Under the pieces are notes generated by a model. The model was not told the DNA's origin, ran no database searches, and saw only the letters and a list, made by a program, of their open reading frames with translations. From positions 310,001-374,000 of the forward strand of contig JBGAFI010000001.1 in assembly GCA_044227325.1 (NCBI GenBank): a stretch of DNA of 64,000 nucleotides, read 5' to 3'. The stretch is from PFJX01 sp044227325. GTDB taxonomy: Bacteria; Pseudomonadota; Gammaproteobacteria; Burkholderiales; Thiobacillaceae. This document shows, in pieces, positions 55,240 through 63,978 of the stretch. Made by a program: the position numbers and the translations under genes. How positions within the stretch are numbered: position 1 is the first letter of the stretch; the number at the start of each line of letters is the position of its first letter.

Positions 55240-57812
55240 CACAACACCATGCCAATGCCGTTCTCGATCTTCAGGTCGAAGCCGGGCACGTGCAGGGTCA
55301 TGACCGCTTCGTCGATGTGCAGCACCAGCTGGCCGTCCAGGTTGATGTCGATGACCGTCTCGTCCACCTTGATCTCGTTGGTGACGCCCACCACGCGCAA
55401 CTGGTTGAGCACGCCGGTGATGGAAATGTCGTTGGCCACGCCGGTGATGTTGGCGGAGGTGTTCACGCCGGTGATGGAGGCGCCGGTGCTCTGGCCGGTG
55501 AGCGACGTGCTGACGCTGCTGCCGGTCAGGCCGACATGGGTGCTGGAGCCGGTGAGGGAGACGTTGTTGCTGGAACCGGTGAGGTTGACGCCGTTCTGCA
55601 TGCCGGTGGCGTTGAGGCTGTTGCTCATGCCCACCACGCCCATGCTGTTCTGCATGCCCATGGCGCTGACGCCGTTGCTCATGCCCACCGCGCTGGCGCT
55701 GTTCTGCATGCCGATGGCGCTCGCGCTGCTTTGCACGCCGATGGCGCTGGCGCTGCTGGACGCGCCGATGGCGCTGCTGTCGCTGTGGCTGCCGATCAGG
55801 CTGCTGCCGGTGCTGGTGTTGGTGACGGAGGTGTTGTTGCTGACGTTCACCGTGCTGGTGTTGTTGGTGGTGCCGGTGACGGTGTTGACGCTGTCGCTGT
55901 TGTTCACCGTGGATTCGTTGTAGCTGTAGCCGATCTCGGACCAGCTCTTGGTCTCCTTGCCGTAGTAGCGGCTGTAGTTGCAGCCATAGGATTCGCTGCG
56001 GCTCAGCAGTCCGTCGCGGCCATCCTCCGAGGTGGAATAGTTGTAGCCCGCGCCCCGGCTGTAGCCGCAATCCTTGTATTCGCCGCCGGCGTAGGCCGCC
56101 TCGACGATGCCCTTGGCCTCGTCCAGCACGTTGGGGGTGGCGGCGCCGCAGCGCACGCTCTTGCTGTCGCCCCAGCTGGTGGAATAGCTGTTGCCCACGC
56201 TGCTGTGGGCGGTCCAGCCGTCCGGGGTGATGGTCTTGCTGCCGCCGCTGGAGAGGATGTTCTGCAATTCCGGCAGCTCGGATTCGTCGTTGCCGCGCGA
56301 GACCAGGACCATGGCGCCGATCTCCGGCACGCTCGGCATGCTCGCCGGCACCCGCACCCAGACGCCGGGCTCGCTGTCCGCCTGGGTGGCGAAGCGCACC
56401 AGGATGCCCTTGGCGGCGAGGTCGGACGGGCTGGACTGGGTGTCGCTCTCGTTGGTGCTCTGCGGGTCGAACACGTCGCGCGGGTAGTAGCGCCAGTCCT
56501 TGGGCGCGTGGCCGTCGTCGGCGGCGATGACGGTGGCGAGCAGGGCGCCCTGCTGGGTGTCCTGGAGGGAGAAGGCGGCGGTCGGCGCCTTTTCCGTGGC
56601 CTGGAAGTCGTTCTGGTAGCCGCCGTCCAGGCTGGCCTGGTGCTTGACCTGGGTGAGCACGTAGTCGTGGCCCTCCAGGCTGGGTTGCACCGGCATGGCC
56701 GCGCTGCCCGCCATGTCCGAGCCGCTCAGGCGGAACAGGTGGCCGGCGCGGAACTTCGCGCAATGGCTGGCGCCGCTCAACTGGCCGCGCGTGGCGTCCA
56801 GCGCCTGCACGGCCCGGTCGGCGAGATAGCGGGCCTCCATTTCCGAGAGGCCGTAGGGATAGACCTTGTACTGGTGGAAGGGCAGGTCGCCGACGCCGCC
56901 GGCGTTGGCCGGGAAGGGCAGGTAGCCGACCACGCCGTCCCGTTCCCAGACCGCCTCCTGGCGCACGTAGACGCCCTCCACATGGCTGCTCGCCAGGGTC
57001 TCCTGGTAGCTGTATTGGGTGACCGTGTCCTCCTGCTCCAGACCCAGATCGTCGATGCCGGTGTGGGTGTAGCGCAGCGCGCGCCCGTCGGCGCGCACCG
57101 GCGGGTAGGCGCCGGCGCCGGCGCTGATCACCATCGCGTGGCCGTTGCCGCGATGCTCGAAGAAGAAGAACAGGCGCGCCTTGCCGAGCAGGCGGCGGAC
57201 GAAGTCCAGGTCGCTCTCGCCGGCCTGCAGCCAGTCCTGGGTGCGCGTCGTGGAGGGATCGTGGGCGCTGTCCACGTCGTCCACGTAGCGGTGCTCCACG
57301 CCGTGCCGTTCCAGTACCGCCGACACCGCCTCGCGCAGGGTCTTGCCGGCGTAGACCTGATAGCGGTTGGCGAGGCTCAGCTTCCACAGCGTGGGGCGCA
57401 GGGTCAGGCGGTAGACGCCGGGCTGGTCCATGCCGAAGGCGGCGCAGATGCCGTTGAACAGGGACAGCGCCGCGTCCTCGGCGCCGTCCAGGGCGCGGCG
57501 GAAACGCCCGTAGCCGTCGTCGTCGGGCAGTTGCAGGCCCACCGTGACCGGGCGTCCGAGCAGGGCCTGGAAATCCAGGCGCAAGGTTTCGCTGCCTGGA
57601 GTCTTGTCGCCGGCCGCGGTATTGCCATGCAGCTCCAGGCTGTACTCGAAGGGTTCCGACATGCTTTCCTGGCCCTGGAAGGCGACCAGGCGGAAGGTCT
57701 CGGAGCCGAGGATTTTGCCGCCGGCCGCGAACAGGGCCACCTGCATGCGCAGGCGGGAAGCGTCGATGGGCGCAACCGCGCTCGCGGCGATGGGATGGAG
57801 GCGGTCGTTCAT
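55239..57812 (-). CDS. vgrG: T6SS spike protein VgrG with nonapeptide-repeat shaft
   Basis: In this 857-residue protein the first 650 residues have the gp27/gp5-like VgrG core (FEYSLELHGNT; YAGKTLREAVSAVLERHGVE; WLQAGESDLDFVRRLLGKAR; then the OB-like GILVRFATQADSEPGVWVRV). The usual C-terminal shaft is replaced by about sixteen 9-residue repeats with Gly at position 6 (SASAIGVQS, SASAIGMQN and similar; residues 669-812). The end is a short beta segment with no effector domain. The stop overlaps the DUF2169 start. Confidence 0.92.
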   Translation of the reverse strand: MNDRLHPIAASAVAPIDASRLRMQVALFAAGGKILGSETFRLVAFQGQESMSEPFEYSLELHGNTAAGDKTPGSETLRLDFQALLGRPVTVGLQLPDDDGYGRFRRALDGAEDAALSLFNGICAAFGMDQPGVYRLTLRPTLWKLSLANRYQVYAGKTLREAVSAVLERHGVEHRYVDDVDSAHDPSTTRTQDWLQAGESDLDFVRRLLGKARLFFFFEHRGNGHAMVISAGAGAYPPVRADGRALRYTHTGIDDLGLEQEDTVTQYSYQETLASSHVEGVYVRQEAVWERDGVVGYLPFPANAGGVGDLPFHQYKVYPYGLSEMEARYLADRAVQALDATRGQLSGASHCAKFRAGHLFRLSGSDMAGSAAMPVQPSLEGHDYVLTQVKHQASLDGGYQNDFQATEKAPTAAFSLQDTQQGALLATVIAADDGHAPKDWRYYPRDVFDPQSTNESDTQSSPSDLAAKGILVRFATQADSEPGVWVRVPASMPSVPEIGAMVLVSRGNDESELPELQNILSSGGSKTITPDGWTAHSSVGNSYSTSWGDSKSVRCGAATPNVLDEAKGIVEAAYAGGEYKDCGYSRGAGYNYSTSEDGRDGLLSRSESYGCNYSRYYGKETKSWSEIGYSYNESTVNNSDSVNTVTGTTNNTSTVNVSNNTSVTNTSTGSSLIGSHSDSSAIGASSSASAIGVQSSASAIGMQNSASAVGMSNGVSAMGMQNSMGVVGMSNSLNATGMQNGVNLTGSSNNVSLTGSSTHVGLTGSSVSTSLTGQSTGASITGVNTSANITGVANDISITGVLNQLRVVGVTNEIKVDETVIDINLDGQLVLHIDEAVMTLHVPGFDLKIENGIGMVL
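55377..55808 (-). repeat. Sixteen nonapeptide (27-bp) repeats in vgrG
   Basis: Nonads follow x-x-[SN]-[AVLI]-x-G-x-x-x without a frame slip from residue 669 to 812. The early copies are nearly identical (SASAIG), the later ones drift to LTG and ITG forms. The arrangement suggests growth by duplication and a regular beta-helix. Confidence 0.85.
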
Positions 57813-58924
57813 GCCGCCCCCACCGCGCCGAAGGCGGGAATCAGATAGTCCGCGCGCGGCAGGTCGGCGGCGCGCGGCCGCGCCAGCCAGGCGGTTTCGC
57901 CCAGGCGCAGGCCCGCGTCGTTGCGCGCTTCCGCTTGCGGCGGCGCGCCACTGGCCGCGTCCGCCGGGTTCGCGGTCAGCACCGACTTGCCCACGGTCTC
58001 GGCTTTCACTTCCAGGCGGATTTCGCAATCGAAGCGCCGCGCGGTCAGCATGCGCGTCAGGGCGACCAGGCCGAGGAACAGGCGGTCGGCCGGTTTGCCC
58101 GGCAGCGGCGGCAGCAGGCGGCGGAACTGGGCGTGCTCGAGGGGGCCGATGTTCAGGCGCACCCGCGCGCTCTGGTCCCAGACCCGTTCGCCCAGCACGC
58201 TGTGCCGGCCCAGGGCGTGGTTGCGGCGGCCGAGGGCGACGCGGTCGTCGGCCTCGATGTCGCGCCAGGCGCCGACCAGGGGCGTGAGCCGCACCGGCGC
58301 GCCCAGGTAGCGGGCCAGGACGCGGGTGAGGGCGGCCGCGCTCTTGCGGCTGTCGGCGAGATGGCCGGCGATGCCCAGCCAGGAACGCAGGGGCAGTTCC
58401 GGCGCCGCGTCGCCGCAGCCGAAGCCGCTCAGGGCCGCGAGTCGCGTGCCGAGCTGGGAACGTTCCGGCGGCAGGTTGTTGAGGCCGCTGGCGCGGCTTT
58501 CCTTGAGCCGGTAGCGCAGGGCGTTGATGCGGTGGTTGAACAGGTCGAGGAAGCGCGCGGCGGCCGGATTGCCGGCGCGCTCCTGGTCGCGCAGCCAGTC
58601 CGCGTAGGCGTCCGGCAGCGGGCCGAGGCCGCCGGCGACGCAGTAGTTGGGGGTGCGCACGCGGCACAGTTCCGGCTTGCCGGGCGCGCGGCCCGCCGTC
58701 CGCGCACGCTCCGGTGGCCCCTCCATTTCCAGGTCGCTGAGTTCGTGGCCGGGAAAGCCGTGGGAGAGGTCGGCGGAAAAGCGCACGCGGCCGTCCAGTT
58801 CCCAGGCCGCGCCGCCCGGACGCGCGAGCATGAGCCGCACCGCCTGGTAGAAGTCGGTGCGGCCCAGGTTGCGCGCGAGCTGCGCGATCACAGGATCGGT
58901 TGGGCGCCGGCCAGGGCTTGCCAT
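57809..58924 (-). CDS. tssG: T6SS baseplate protein TssG
   Basis: In this 371-residue protein the opening DFYQAVRLMLARPGG, the middle RFLDLFNHRINALRYRLKES and the conserved RSWLGIAGHLADSRKSAAAL, then VRLTPLVGAWRDIEADDRV, are typical of TssG (ImpH). TssG joins two TssF copies to form the wedge. ATG 58924 lies inside the end of tssF (37-base overlap), and the stop overlaps the vgrG start. It is of normal size. Confidence 0.92.
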   Translation of the reverse strand: MASPGRRPTDPVIAQLARNLGRTDFYQAVRLMLARPGGAAWELDGRVRFSADLSHGFPGHELSDLEMEGPPERARTAGRAPGKPELCRVRTPNYCVAGGLGPLPDAYADWLRDQERAGNPAAARFLDLFNHRINALRYRLKESRASGLNNLPPERSQLGTRLAALSGFGCGDAAPELPLRSWLGIAGHLADSRKSAAALTRVLARYLGAPVRLTPLVGAWRDIEADDRVALGRRNHALGRHSVLGERVWDQSARVRLNIGPLEHAQFRRLLPPLPGKPADRLFLGLVALTRMLTARRFDCEIRLEVKAETVGKSVLTANPADAASGAPPQAEARNDAGLRLGETAWLARPRAADLPRADYLIPAFGAVGAA

Positions 58925-60705
58925 TGTTTAAGGACTCCTTTGCTGTCGCGGGTTTCCAGGCTCACCTCCACCACCGTGTTGACGCTGGCGTATAGGGCGA
59001 GAAAGTGGCGCAGCACGCTGGCGAACAGCACCGCGCTGGCCCGCTCGAAGTGGCTCCGGTCCAGATACAGGCTGACATGCAGGGCGGGCACGAAGCCGCG
59101 CCAGGCGTCCCGCCCCAGGTGGCGCACGGTGGGCCGGCAGGCGATCTGGTAGAGGCCGTCGATCTGCTTCATGCCGATGCCGGCGGCGGGGCCGACATGC
59201 TGGCGCAGCAGATCCTTGAAGGCGGCCAGGGCGGTCTCGCCCTCCGCCATGGACAAGTGGTTGAGGCTGAGCTGGCCCGCCAGCGCCCAGGGCCGGGCGC
59301 CGACCAGGGCTGGCGTGTGGTGCGGGGTCGGCTTGCTGGCGAGGCTGATCCTCTCCACCGGTCCGGGGCCTTCCAGGCGCAGGAGGTCGCCCAGGCGCAG
59401 TTGCTCCGGCAGGCGGCGGTTGCCGCACAGGGCGCGGCCGCCGATCACCTCGTCCGCGAGCAGGGTGGGGTTCGCGCCGGTGTCGAGGAAGGAGACGAAC
59501 AGCTCGCTGCCGGCCACGTCGCCGGCCCGGCTCGCCTCGCGCCGGGTGATGTAGAAGTAGTCCCGGTCCTCCAGGGCGCGCCCGTCCTCCAGGGCGAACC
59601 AGGGCGCCAGCGGCCGCGCGGCTTCGCCGGGACGGCTGGCGACCAGCTCCTCGACGCTGTGCACCTCGGTGTGGCGGTGGTGGCGGATGTCGCCGGACAG
59701 GCGGTACTCGTAGCGGCTGTGGTCGAGGGTGATGGGATCGAGGCGGGCCGGGTAGAGATTGATCAGCGGCACGCAGTTCAGGCGCAGCAGTTCCGGCTTG
59801 AGATCGACGCCCTTGCGCGGCGGCGCGTCGAGCAGGAACAGCAGTTCGCAGGTGTCGCCCGCGCCGCTGAAGTCGAGACCGTCCACCTCGAAGAACAGGA
59901 ATTTCTCCGGGAAGGCGAAGTACTCCTGCAACAGGCGATAGCCCGGGTGGCTGTCCGGGTTGTCCGGCAGGGCGGCCTCGTCGTCGGCATAGCCCAGCCA
60001 GGTCAGGTGTTCCGGCCCCAGTTCCTGGGTGGCGCGGTCGCCGTCGCACAGGGCCAGGCCGACCAGGTTGACCGCGAGCTGGTCGTGGATGCCCCAGGCC
60101 TGGCGGTCTTCCTCGTCCAGGTAGAAGCGCAGGCGGCCGGGAGCGAGGCCGCGCAGGGTTTCGCCGCCGAAGGCGCGCAGGGTGACGGAAAGCACGCTGA
60201 ACACGTTGGGCCGCTCGCCCACCAGGCAACTGTCGCCAGCGCCGATGAGGCGCGCGGATTCCACCCGGATCGGCCACAGCGGCGTGTCCTGGGTGGAACG
60301 GAAGCGGCAGGCCATGCGGTTGCCGGCGTCGTCCTCGGCTTCGGCGCGGAACAGGCGGCCGCGCGCGATGGCGGCGCCCTTGGCGAAATTCGCGCCGTCC
60401 GGCTTCACCTCGATTTCCGCGACCGCCATGCACGGCAGCGGCGCGGAGAGATGCGGATAGAGCGTGTCGAGCAGGGCGTTGGGCAGCGCGGCCCGGTCCT
60501 CCTCCATCTCGTAATGCAGGCGGCCGGTGAGCCAGGCGAAGGACTGCATCAGCATTTCCACGTGGGGGTCGTGGGCCTTGCCCTTGTGCAGGGTCAGCGC
60601 GCGCGCCACCTCGGGATTGGCGCGGGCGAACACCTCGGCGTCCTCGCGCAGGGAATTGAGTTCCTGACGGAAGTAGTCCTTGAGGGTGGCGTCGTCAGGG
60701 AGCAT
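58888..60705 (-). CDS. tssF: T6SS baseplate protein TssF
   Basis: In this 605-residue protein, LKDYFRQELNSLREDAEVFA, then ARANPEVARALTLHKGKAHD and DPHVEMLMQSFAWLTGRLHY are the TssF (ImpG) N-terminal signature, and CNRRLPEQLRLGDLL lies in the C-terminal half. TssF with TssG forms the baseplate wedge. It is of normal length. The spacer before it holds a 9-bp tandem repeat that carries the likely ribosome binding site (GAGG). Confidence 0.93.
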   Translation of the reverse strand: MLPDDATLKDYFRQELNSLREDAEVFARANPEVARALTLHKGKAHDPHVEMLMQSFAWLTGRLHYEMEEDRAALPNALLDTLYPHLSAPLPCMAVAEIEVKPDGANFAKGAAIARGRLFRAEAEDDAGNRMACRFRSTQDTPLWPIRVESARLIGAGDSCLVGERPNVFSVLSVTLRAFGGETLRGLAPGRLRFYLDEEDRQAWGIHDQLAVNLVGLALCDGDRATQELGPEHLTWLGYADDEAALPDNPDSHPGYRLLQEYFAFPEKFLFFEVDGLDFSGAGDTCELLFLLDAPPRKGVDLKPELLRLNCVPLINLYPARLDPITLDHSRYEYRLSGDIRHHRHTEVHSVEELVASRPGEAARPLAPWFALEDGRALEDRDYFYITRREASRAGDVAGSELFVSFLDTGANPTLLADEVIGGRALCGNRRLPEQLRLGDLLRLEGPGPVERISLASKPTPHHTPALVGARPWALAGQLSLNHLSMAEGETALAAFKDLLRQHVGPAAGIGMKQIDGLYQIACRPTVRHLGRDAWRGFVPALHVSLYLDRSHFERASAVLFASVLRHFLALYASVNTVVEVSLETRDSKGVLKQWQALAGAQPIL

Positions 60706-60710
60706 GGCGC

Positions 60711-60746
60711 GTTTGCCTCGTTTGCCGCATTTGCCGCATTCGCCTC
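60711..60746 (-). repeat. 9-bp tandem repeat between tssE and tssF
   Basis: Four units like GTTTGCCTC/GTTTGCCGC follow each other between the tssE stop and the tssF start. On the minus strand they give repeated GAGGCAAA, so copy number could shift the distance of the ribosome binding site from the tssF start. Confidence 0.65.
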
Positions 60747-61110
60747 ACTCGCGCGCCAGCATGAAATGGAACGGGCGCGGACCCTGTTCCGCCGCCAGGG
60801 TGGCTTGCACCACCAGGCGCGGCGGCACCAGGCCGGCGGCGGGCTGGACCAGCACCTTCGCGTCGGTGAGGCGCGGCTCGTGGCGGCGGATCACCCGCTC
60901 CAGGCGCGCGGCGTAGCGGTCCAGGTCCGCCGCGCCGTCGCGGCCCAGGTCCACCGCGCTGGGCAGGCCCAGGCCCAGGCCGTCGGCCAGGCCCGGCGGC
61001 AGTTCCCAGTCGTGCACCGCGACCAGACGGGCGATCTGGGCGGCGACCGCCGCTTCCAGATCGAAGGGCAAGCCGCCGCCCGCGCAATCGAGGCGCTCCA
61101 GGAGATACAT
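60745..61110 (-). CDS. tssE: T6SS baseplate protein TssE (gp25-like)
   Basis: In this 121-residue protein, DLEAAVAAQIARLVAVHDWE, then LDRYAARLERVIRRHEPRLT follow the gp25/TssE pattern, which nucleates sheath polymerisation on the baseplate. It is slightly shorter than average TssE and lacks the usual N-terminal extension. ATG 61110 is used; GTG 61113 directly before it is equally possible, both behind GGAGGGG. It lies between hcp and tssF. Confidence 0.85.
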   Translation of the reverse strand: MYLLERLDCAGGGLPFDLEAAVAAQIARLVAVHDWELPPGLADGLGLGLPSAVDLGRDGAADLDRYAARLERVIRRHEPRLTDAKVLVQPAAGLVPPRLVVQATLAAEQGPRPFHFMLARE

Positions 61111-61129
61111 CACGGCGATCCCCTCCGAA

Positions 61130-61693
61130 TCAGGTGAACTCGCTGCCGATGGGCCGGTTGCGCGCGATGCTCCAGCCGGCCGACAGGTTGCCGGCGCTCT
61201 TCGCGTCCGCCTTCTGCACGGTGTAGGTCCAGAGGATCTCGGTGAAGTTGAGCTTGAACTGCTCGGTCGGCATGTCGTTGGGATTCGACTGGAACTGGAT
61301 TTCCGTGATCAGCGCGTCGCGCAGGGCGATGGTCAGGATGTTCCCGGTCTTGTCCCCGGAGTTGCGCAGGATGTAGAGGATGGTCGGCTGGTCCTTGCCC
61401 GCGCCCAGGGGTTCGGCGCGCAGGCAGTAGTCGAAGAACTTCACCGAGGTCTTGTCCACGTATTTCACGCAGGTGAATTCGGTGATGACCGGCCGCCCGG
61501 AGGTGCGCGCGGAGTTGCTGACGTCCGTGGTCACCTGCTGCTTCATGCCCTGGTGGATGGACACCAGTTCCAGGCATTGGCCGATCTTGAGATCGCCGCG
61601 CCAGACGTCGTCGATCAGGCTGCCGCCGTTATCCCAACCGTTGGCGCCGCCGAACACGTCGGCGTTGCCGGGTTGCAACAGTATCAGATCCAT
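61130..61693 (-). CDS. hcp: T6SS tube protein Hcp
   Basis: In this 187-residue protein, DLKIGQCLELVSIHQGMKQQ, then SGRPVITEFTCVKYVDKTSV and LNFTEILWTYTVQ match the Hcp1 family, whose hexamers stack into the inner tube. It is somewhat longer than typical Hcp (about 160-170), with a loop after the first strand (GNADVFGGANGWDNG). ATG 61693 follows AAGGAG. It lies between the sheath gene and tssE, as in other T6SS operons. Confidence 0.92.
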   Translation of the reverse strand: MDLILLQPGNADVFGGANGWDNGGSLIDDVWRGDLKIGQCLELVSIHQGMKQQVTTDVSNSARTSGRPVITEFTCVKYVDKTSVKFFDYCLRAEPLGAGKDQPTILYILRNSGDKTGNILTIALRDALITEIQFQSNPNDMPTEQFKLNFTEILWTYTVQKADAKSAGNLSAGWSIARNRPIGSEFT

Positions 61694-61729
61694 TTCTTGC
61701 TCCTTTTGGGGGTCCGCGAGAGGTGACCG

Positions 61730-63766
61730 TTAAGCGGGAATCTTGGCGACCAGGCGGATCGAGGTGGTCAGTTCCTCGAGCTGGAAGTGGGGCTTCAGGA
61801 ACACCACCGCGTTGTAGGCGCCGGGTTCGCCGGGCACGTCGGTGACCTCCACCAGGGCCATGCGCAGCGGGTAGCCGGCCTTCACCTCCTGGGCCGCGTT
61901 GTCGTCGAGCAGCACGTACTGGGCGATCCAGGTGTTGAGGTAGTCCTCCACGTTGCCCCGGGTCATGAAGCTGCCCACCTTCTCGCGCATGATCACCTTG
62001 ATGTAGTGGGCGAAGCGGGAGGCGGCGAGGATGTAGGGCAGCATCGCCGAGATGCGGGCGTTGGCGTTGGCCTCGTCGGTGATGTACTTCTTCGGCCGGT
62101 TCGCGGTCTGGCCGCCGAAGAACGCGGCCTTGCCGGCGCCCTTGCAGTGGCACAGGGCGATGAAGCCCAGGTCGTTGAGCTCCTTCTCGCGCCGGTCGGT
62201 GATGGTCACCTCGGTGGGGCAGAACAGCTCGCGCGTGCCGGCGCTGGTGTCGTAGGCGTACAGGGGCAGCCCCTCGACCAGGCCGCCGCCCTCGACTCCG
62301 CGGATCGCGGCGGTCCAGCTGTACAGCGAGAAGGCGTGGGTGATGCGCTCGGCCAGGACGAAGGCGGCGTTGCCCCAGAGGAAGGCGGACTGGTCCGGCG
62401 CGCCCACGTCCTCCTGGAAGTCCAGCCCCTCGCAGGTCGCGCCGCCGCGTCCGTAGGGCAGGCGCATCAGCACGTGGGGCAGCACCAGGCTGACGTAGCG
62501 GGCATCCTCCTCGCCGCGGAATTCGCGCCAGCCGGTGAGGTCGACGCCCTCGAAGATCTTCGCCAGGTCGCGCGGCTTGCCCAGCTTGTCGTAGCCGTCC
62601 AGGCCGAACAGGGCGGGCGAGGCGGCGGCGACGAAGGGCGCGTGGGCGGCGGCGGCGACCTGGGAGATCTTCTTCAGGCAGTCGATGGCCTCCGCGTCCG
62701 GGCCGAATTCGTAGGCGCCCACCAGCAGGCTGTAGGGGAAGCCGCCGTAGGTGCCGTATTCCGCCTCGTAGATCATCTTGAACAGGGCGCTCTGGTCGAA
62801 TTCGACCGCCTTCTCCATGTCCTTGAGCAGATCCTTGCGCGTGCCGTTGAGCACACGCAGCTTCAGCATGACGCCGGTTTCGCTGCGCGAGACGAGATAG
62901 AACAGGCCGCGCCAGGTGGCTTCCAGGGCCTTGAAGACGGGGGCGTGCATGATCAGGCTGAGCTGGGCGCTCAAGGCCTGGTCGATCTGGGCCACGCGCT
63001 CGTCGATCAGCACCGTCGCCGCGCCCTTGGCGACCTTTTCCGGCTTGAAGCCGCTTTTGTCCAGCGGCTGCGCGATCTGGCGCGCGAACTCGCCCAGGGA
63101 GGCGAGCGCCCGCTGCTTCTGCTCGGCCGCGTCGTCGGCGCCCGCGTCCATGAGCTGGGCGAGGGCGCGCGCCGCCGGCTCGGCGGTGGCGGCGGTATCG
63201 GGATCGACGGCCGCCGCCGCCCAATCCGCCGCCGCCTTGGCGGGATCGAAGGTGGCGAGCAGGGCGTCGCGCTTGGGCTTGCCGTCCGCCTTGACCAGAT
63301 CGTCCAGGGCCGCCGCCAGCTCGTCGCTGGTTTCCGCCCGCGCCTGCAGGCCGCGGATCACGGCGCGCGCCTCGTAGAGGGCGTTGGTCTGGGGAATGCG
63401 CATGACCAGGCTGGTCGGCTCGAAGTCGTCCAGGCTCTCGAACAGCAGGGCGCCGGACAGCTTGGCGCCCGGCGTGACCTTGCCGTCCGCGTCCGGCAGC
63501 ACGTTGTCGATGCCGGACAGCTTGACGCGCGGCCGGGAGGTCTTCAGCACATCGTTGAAGTTGTCCCGGTCGATGTCGGTCATGGCGCGGTCCTTGAACA
63601 GCGGCAGCGGCTTATCCGGATCGGTCTCCCCCGACAGGTCGGCGAAGATGCCGACGATGAAGGGGATTTCCTTTTTCTCGATGGCGCCTCCGGTTTCCAC
63701 GTCGTAGGTGATGCGTACCCGCGGTGGCCGAACGCGCAAGAGCGTCTTCTGAATACTTTCGGACAT
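61730..63766 (-). CDS. tssBC: Fused T6SS sheath protein TssB-TssC
   Basis: In this 678-residue protein residues 1-165 are a complete TssB (RPPRVRITYDVETGGAIEKK, then EIPFIVGIFADLSG). About 195-678 is TssC, with IDQALSAQLSLIMHAPVFKA, then LEATWRGLFYLV at 261-292 and the C-terminal NVEDYLNTWIAQYVLLDD. In other T6SS these are two genes. There is no stop or frame change between the parts, and the joining segment (about 166-230) is Ala/Asp-rich. ATG 63766 follows GAGGGA. No separate tssB or tssC is present. It is the first gene of the operon. Confidence 0.92.
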   Translation of the reverse strand: MSESIQKTLLRVRPPRVRITYDVETGGAIEKKEIPFIVGIFADLSGETDPDKPLPLFKDRAMTDIDRDNFNDVLKTSRPRVKLSGIDNVLPDADGKVTPGAKLSGALLFESLDDFEPTSLVMRIPQTNALYEARAVIRGLQARAETSDELAAALDDLVKADGKPKRDALLATFDPAKAAADWAAAAVDPDTAATAEPAARALAQLMDAGADDAAEQKQRALASLGEFARQIAQPLDKSGFKPEKVAKGAATVLIDERVAQIDQALSAQLSLIMHAPVFKALEATWRGLFYLVSRSETGVMLKLRVLNGTRKDLLKDMEKAVEFDQSALFKMIYEAEYGTYGGFPYSLLVGAYEFGPDAEAIDCLKKISQVAAAAHAPFVAAASPALFGLDGYDKLGKPRDLAKIFEGVDLTGWREFRGEEDARYVSLVLPHVLMRLPYGRGGATCEGLDFQEDVGAPDQSAFLWGNAAFVLAERITHAFSLYSWTAAIRGVEGGGLVEGLPLYAYDTSAGTRELFCPTEVTITDRREKELNDLGFIALCHCKGAGKAAFFGGQTANRPKKYITDEANANARISAMLPYILAASRFAHYIKVIMREKVGSFMTRGNVEDYLNTWIAQYVLLDDNAAQEVKAGYPLRMALVEVTDVPGEPGAYNAVVFLKPHFQLEELTTSIRLVAKIPA

Positions 63767-63821
63767 TTGATTCCCTCGCACATTGGTCTTGAAGAGCCGA
63801 TGCCTGGACCACGCCACCACA

Positions 63822-63836
63822 TCGGGGTTGCCCCGA
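63822..63836 (-). promoter_or_regulatory. Small hairpin in the T6SS leader
   Basis: TCGGGG and CCCCGA enclose a 3-base loop about 56 bases before the TssBC start. It could influence leader folding. There is no T-run. Confidence 0.35.
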
Positions 63837-63901
63837 CCCGATCCGCGCTTGTTCATGCCCCGCTACAGCGAAGCCGTGGCGCGTAGAGCCTGCTTCCTCA
63901 T

Positions 63902-63918
63902 ATCAAGTCCCGTGCCAA
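63902..63918 (-). promoter_or_regulatory. Sigma-54-like promoter of the T6SS operon
   Basis: On the minus strand TTGGCACGGGACTTGAT (63918 to 63902) matches the -24/-12 consensus YTGGCACGrNNNTTGCW except that GC at -12 reads GA. GG and the -12 G keep the required spacing. The start of transcription would be near 63890, giving a leader of about 125 bases. Confidence 0.55.
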
Positions 63919-63965
63919 CCCGAACGAATCGGTCAAGTAATTGAATTTGCGAATTTATTAGCATG

Positions 63966-63978
63966 TGGCGATATGCCA
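63966..63978. promoter_or_regulatory. Possible activator site upstream of the T6SS promoter
   Basis: TGGCGATATGCCA is an imperfect palindrome (TGGC...GCCA) about 50-60 bases upstream of the -24 element, a position used by sigma-54 enhancer-binding proteins. There is only one copy and no consensus match, so it is tentative. Confidence 0.3.
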
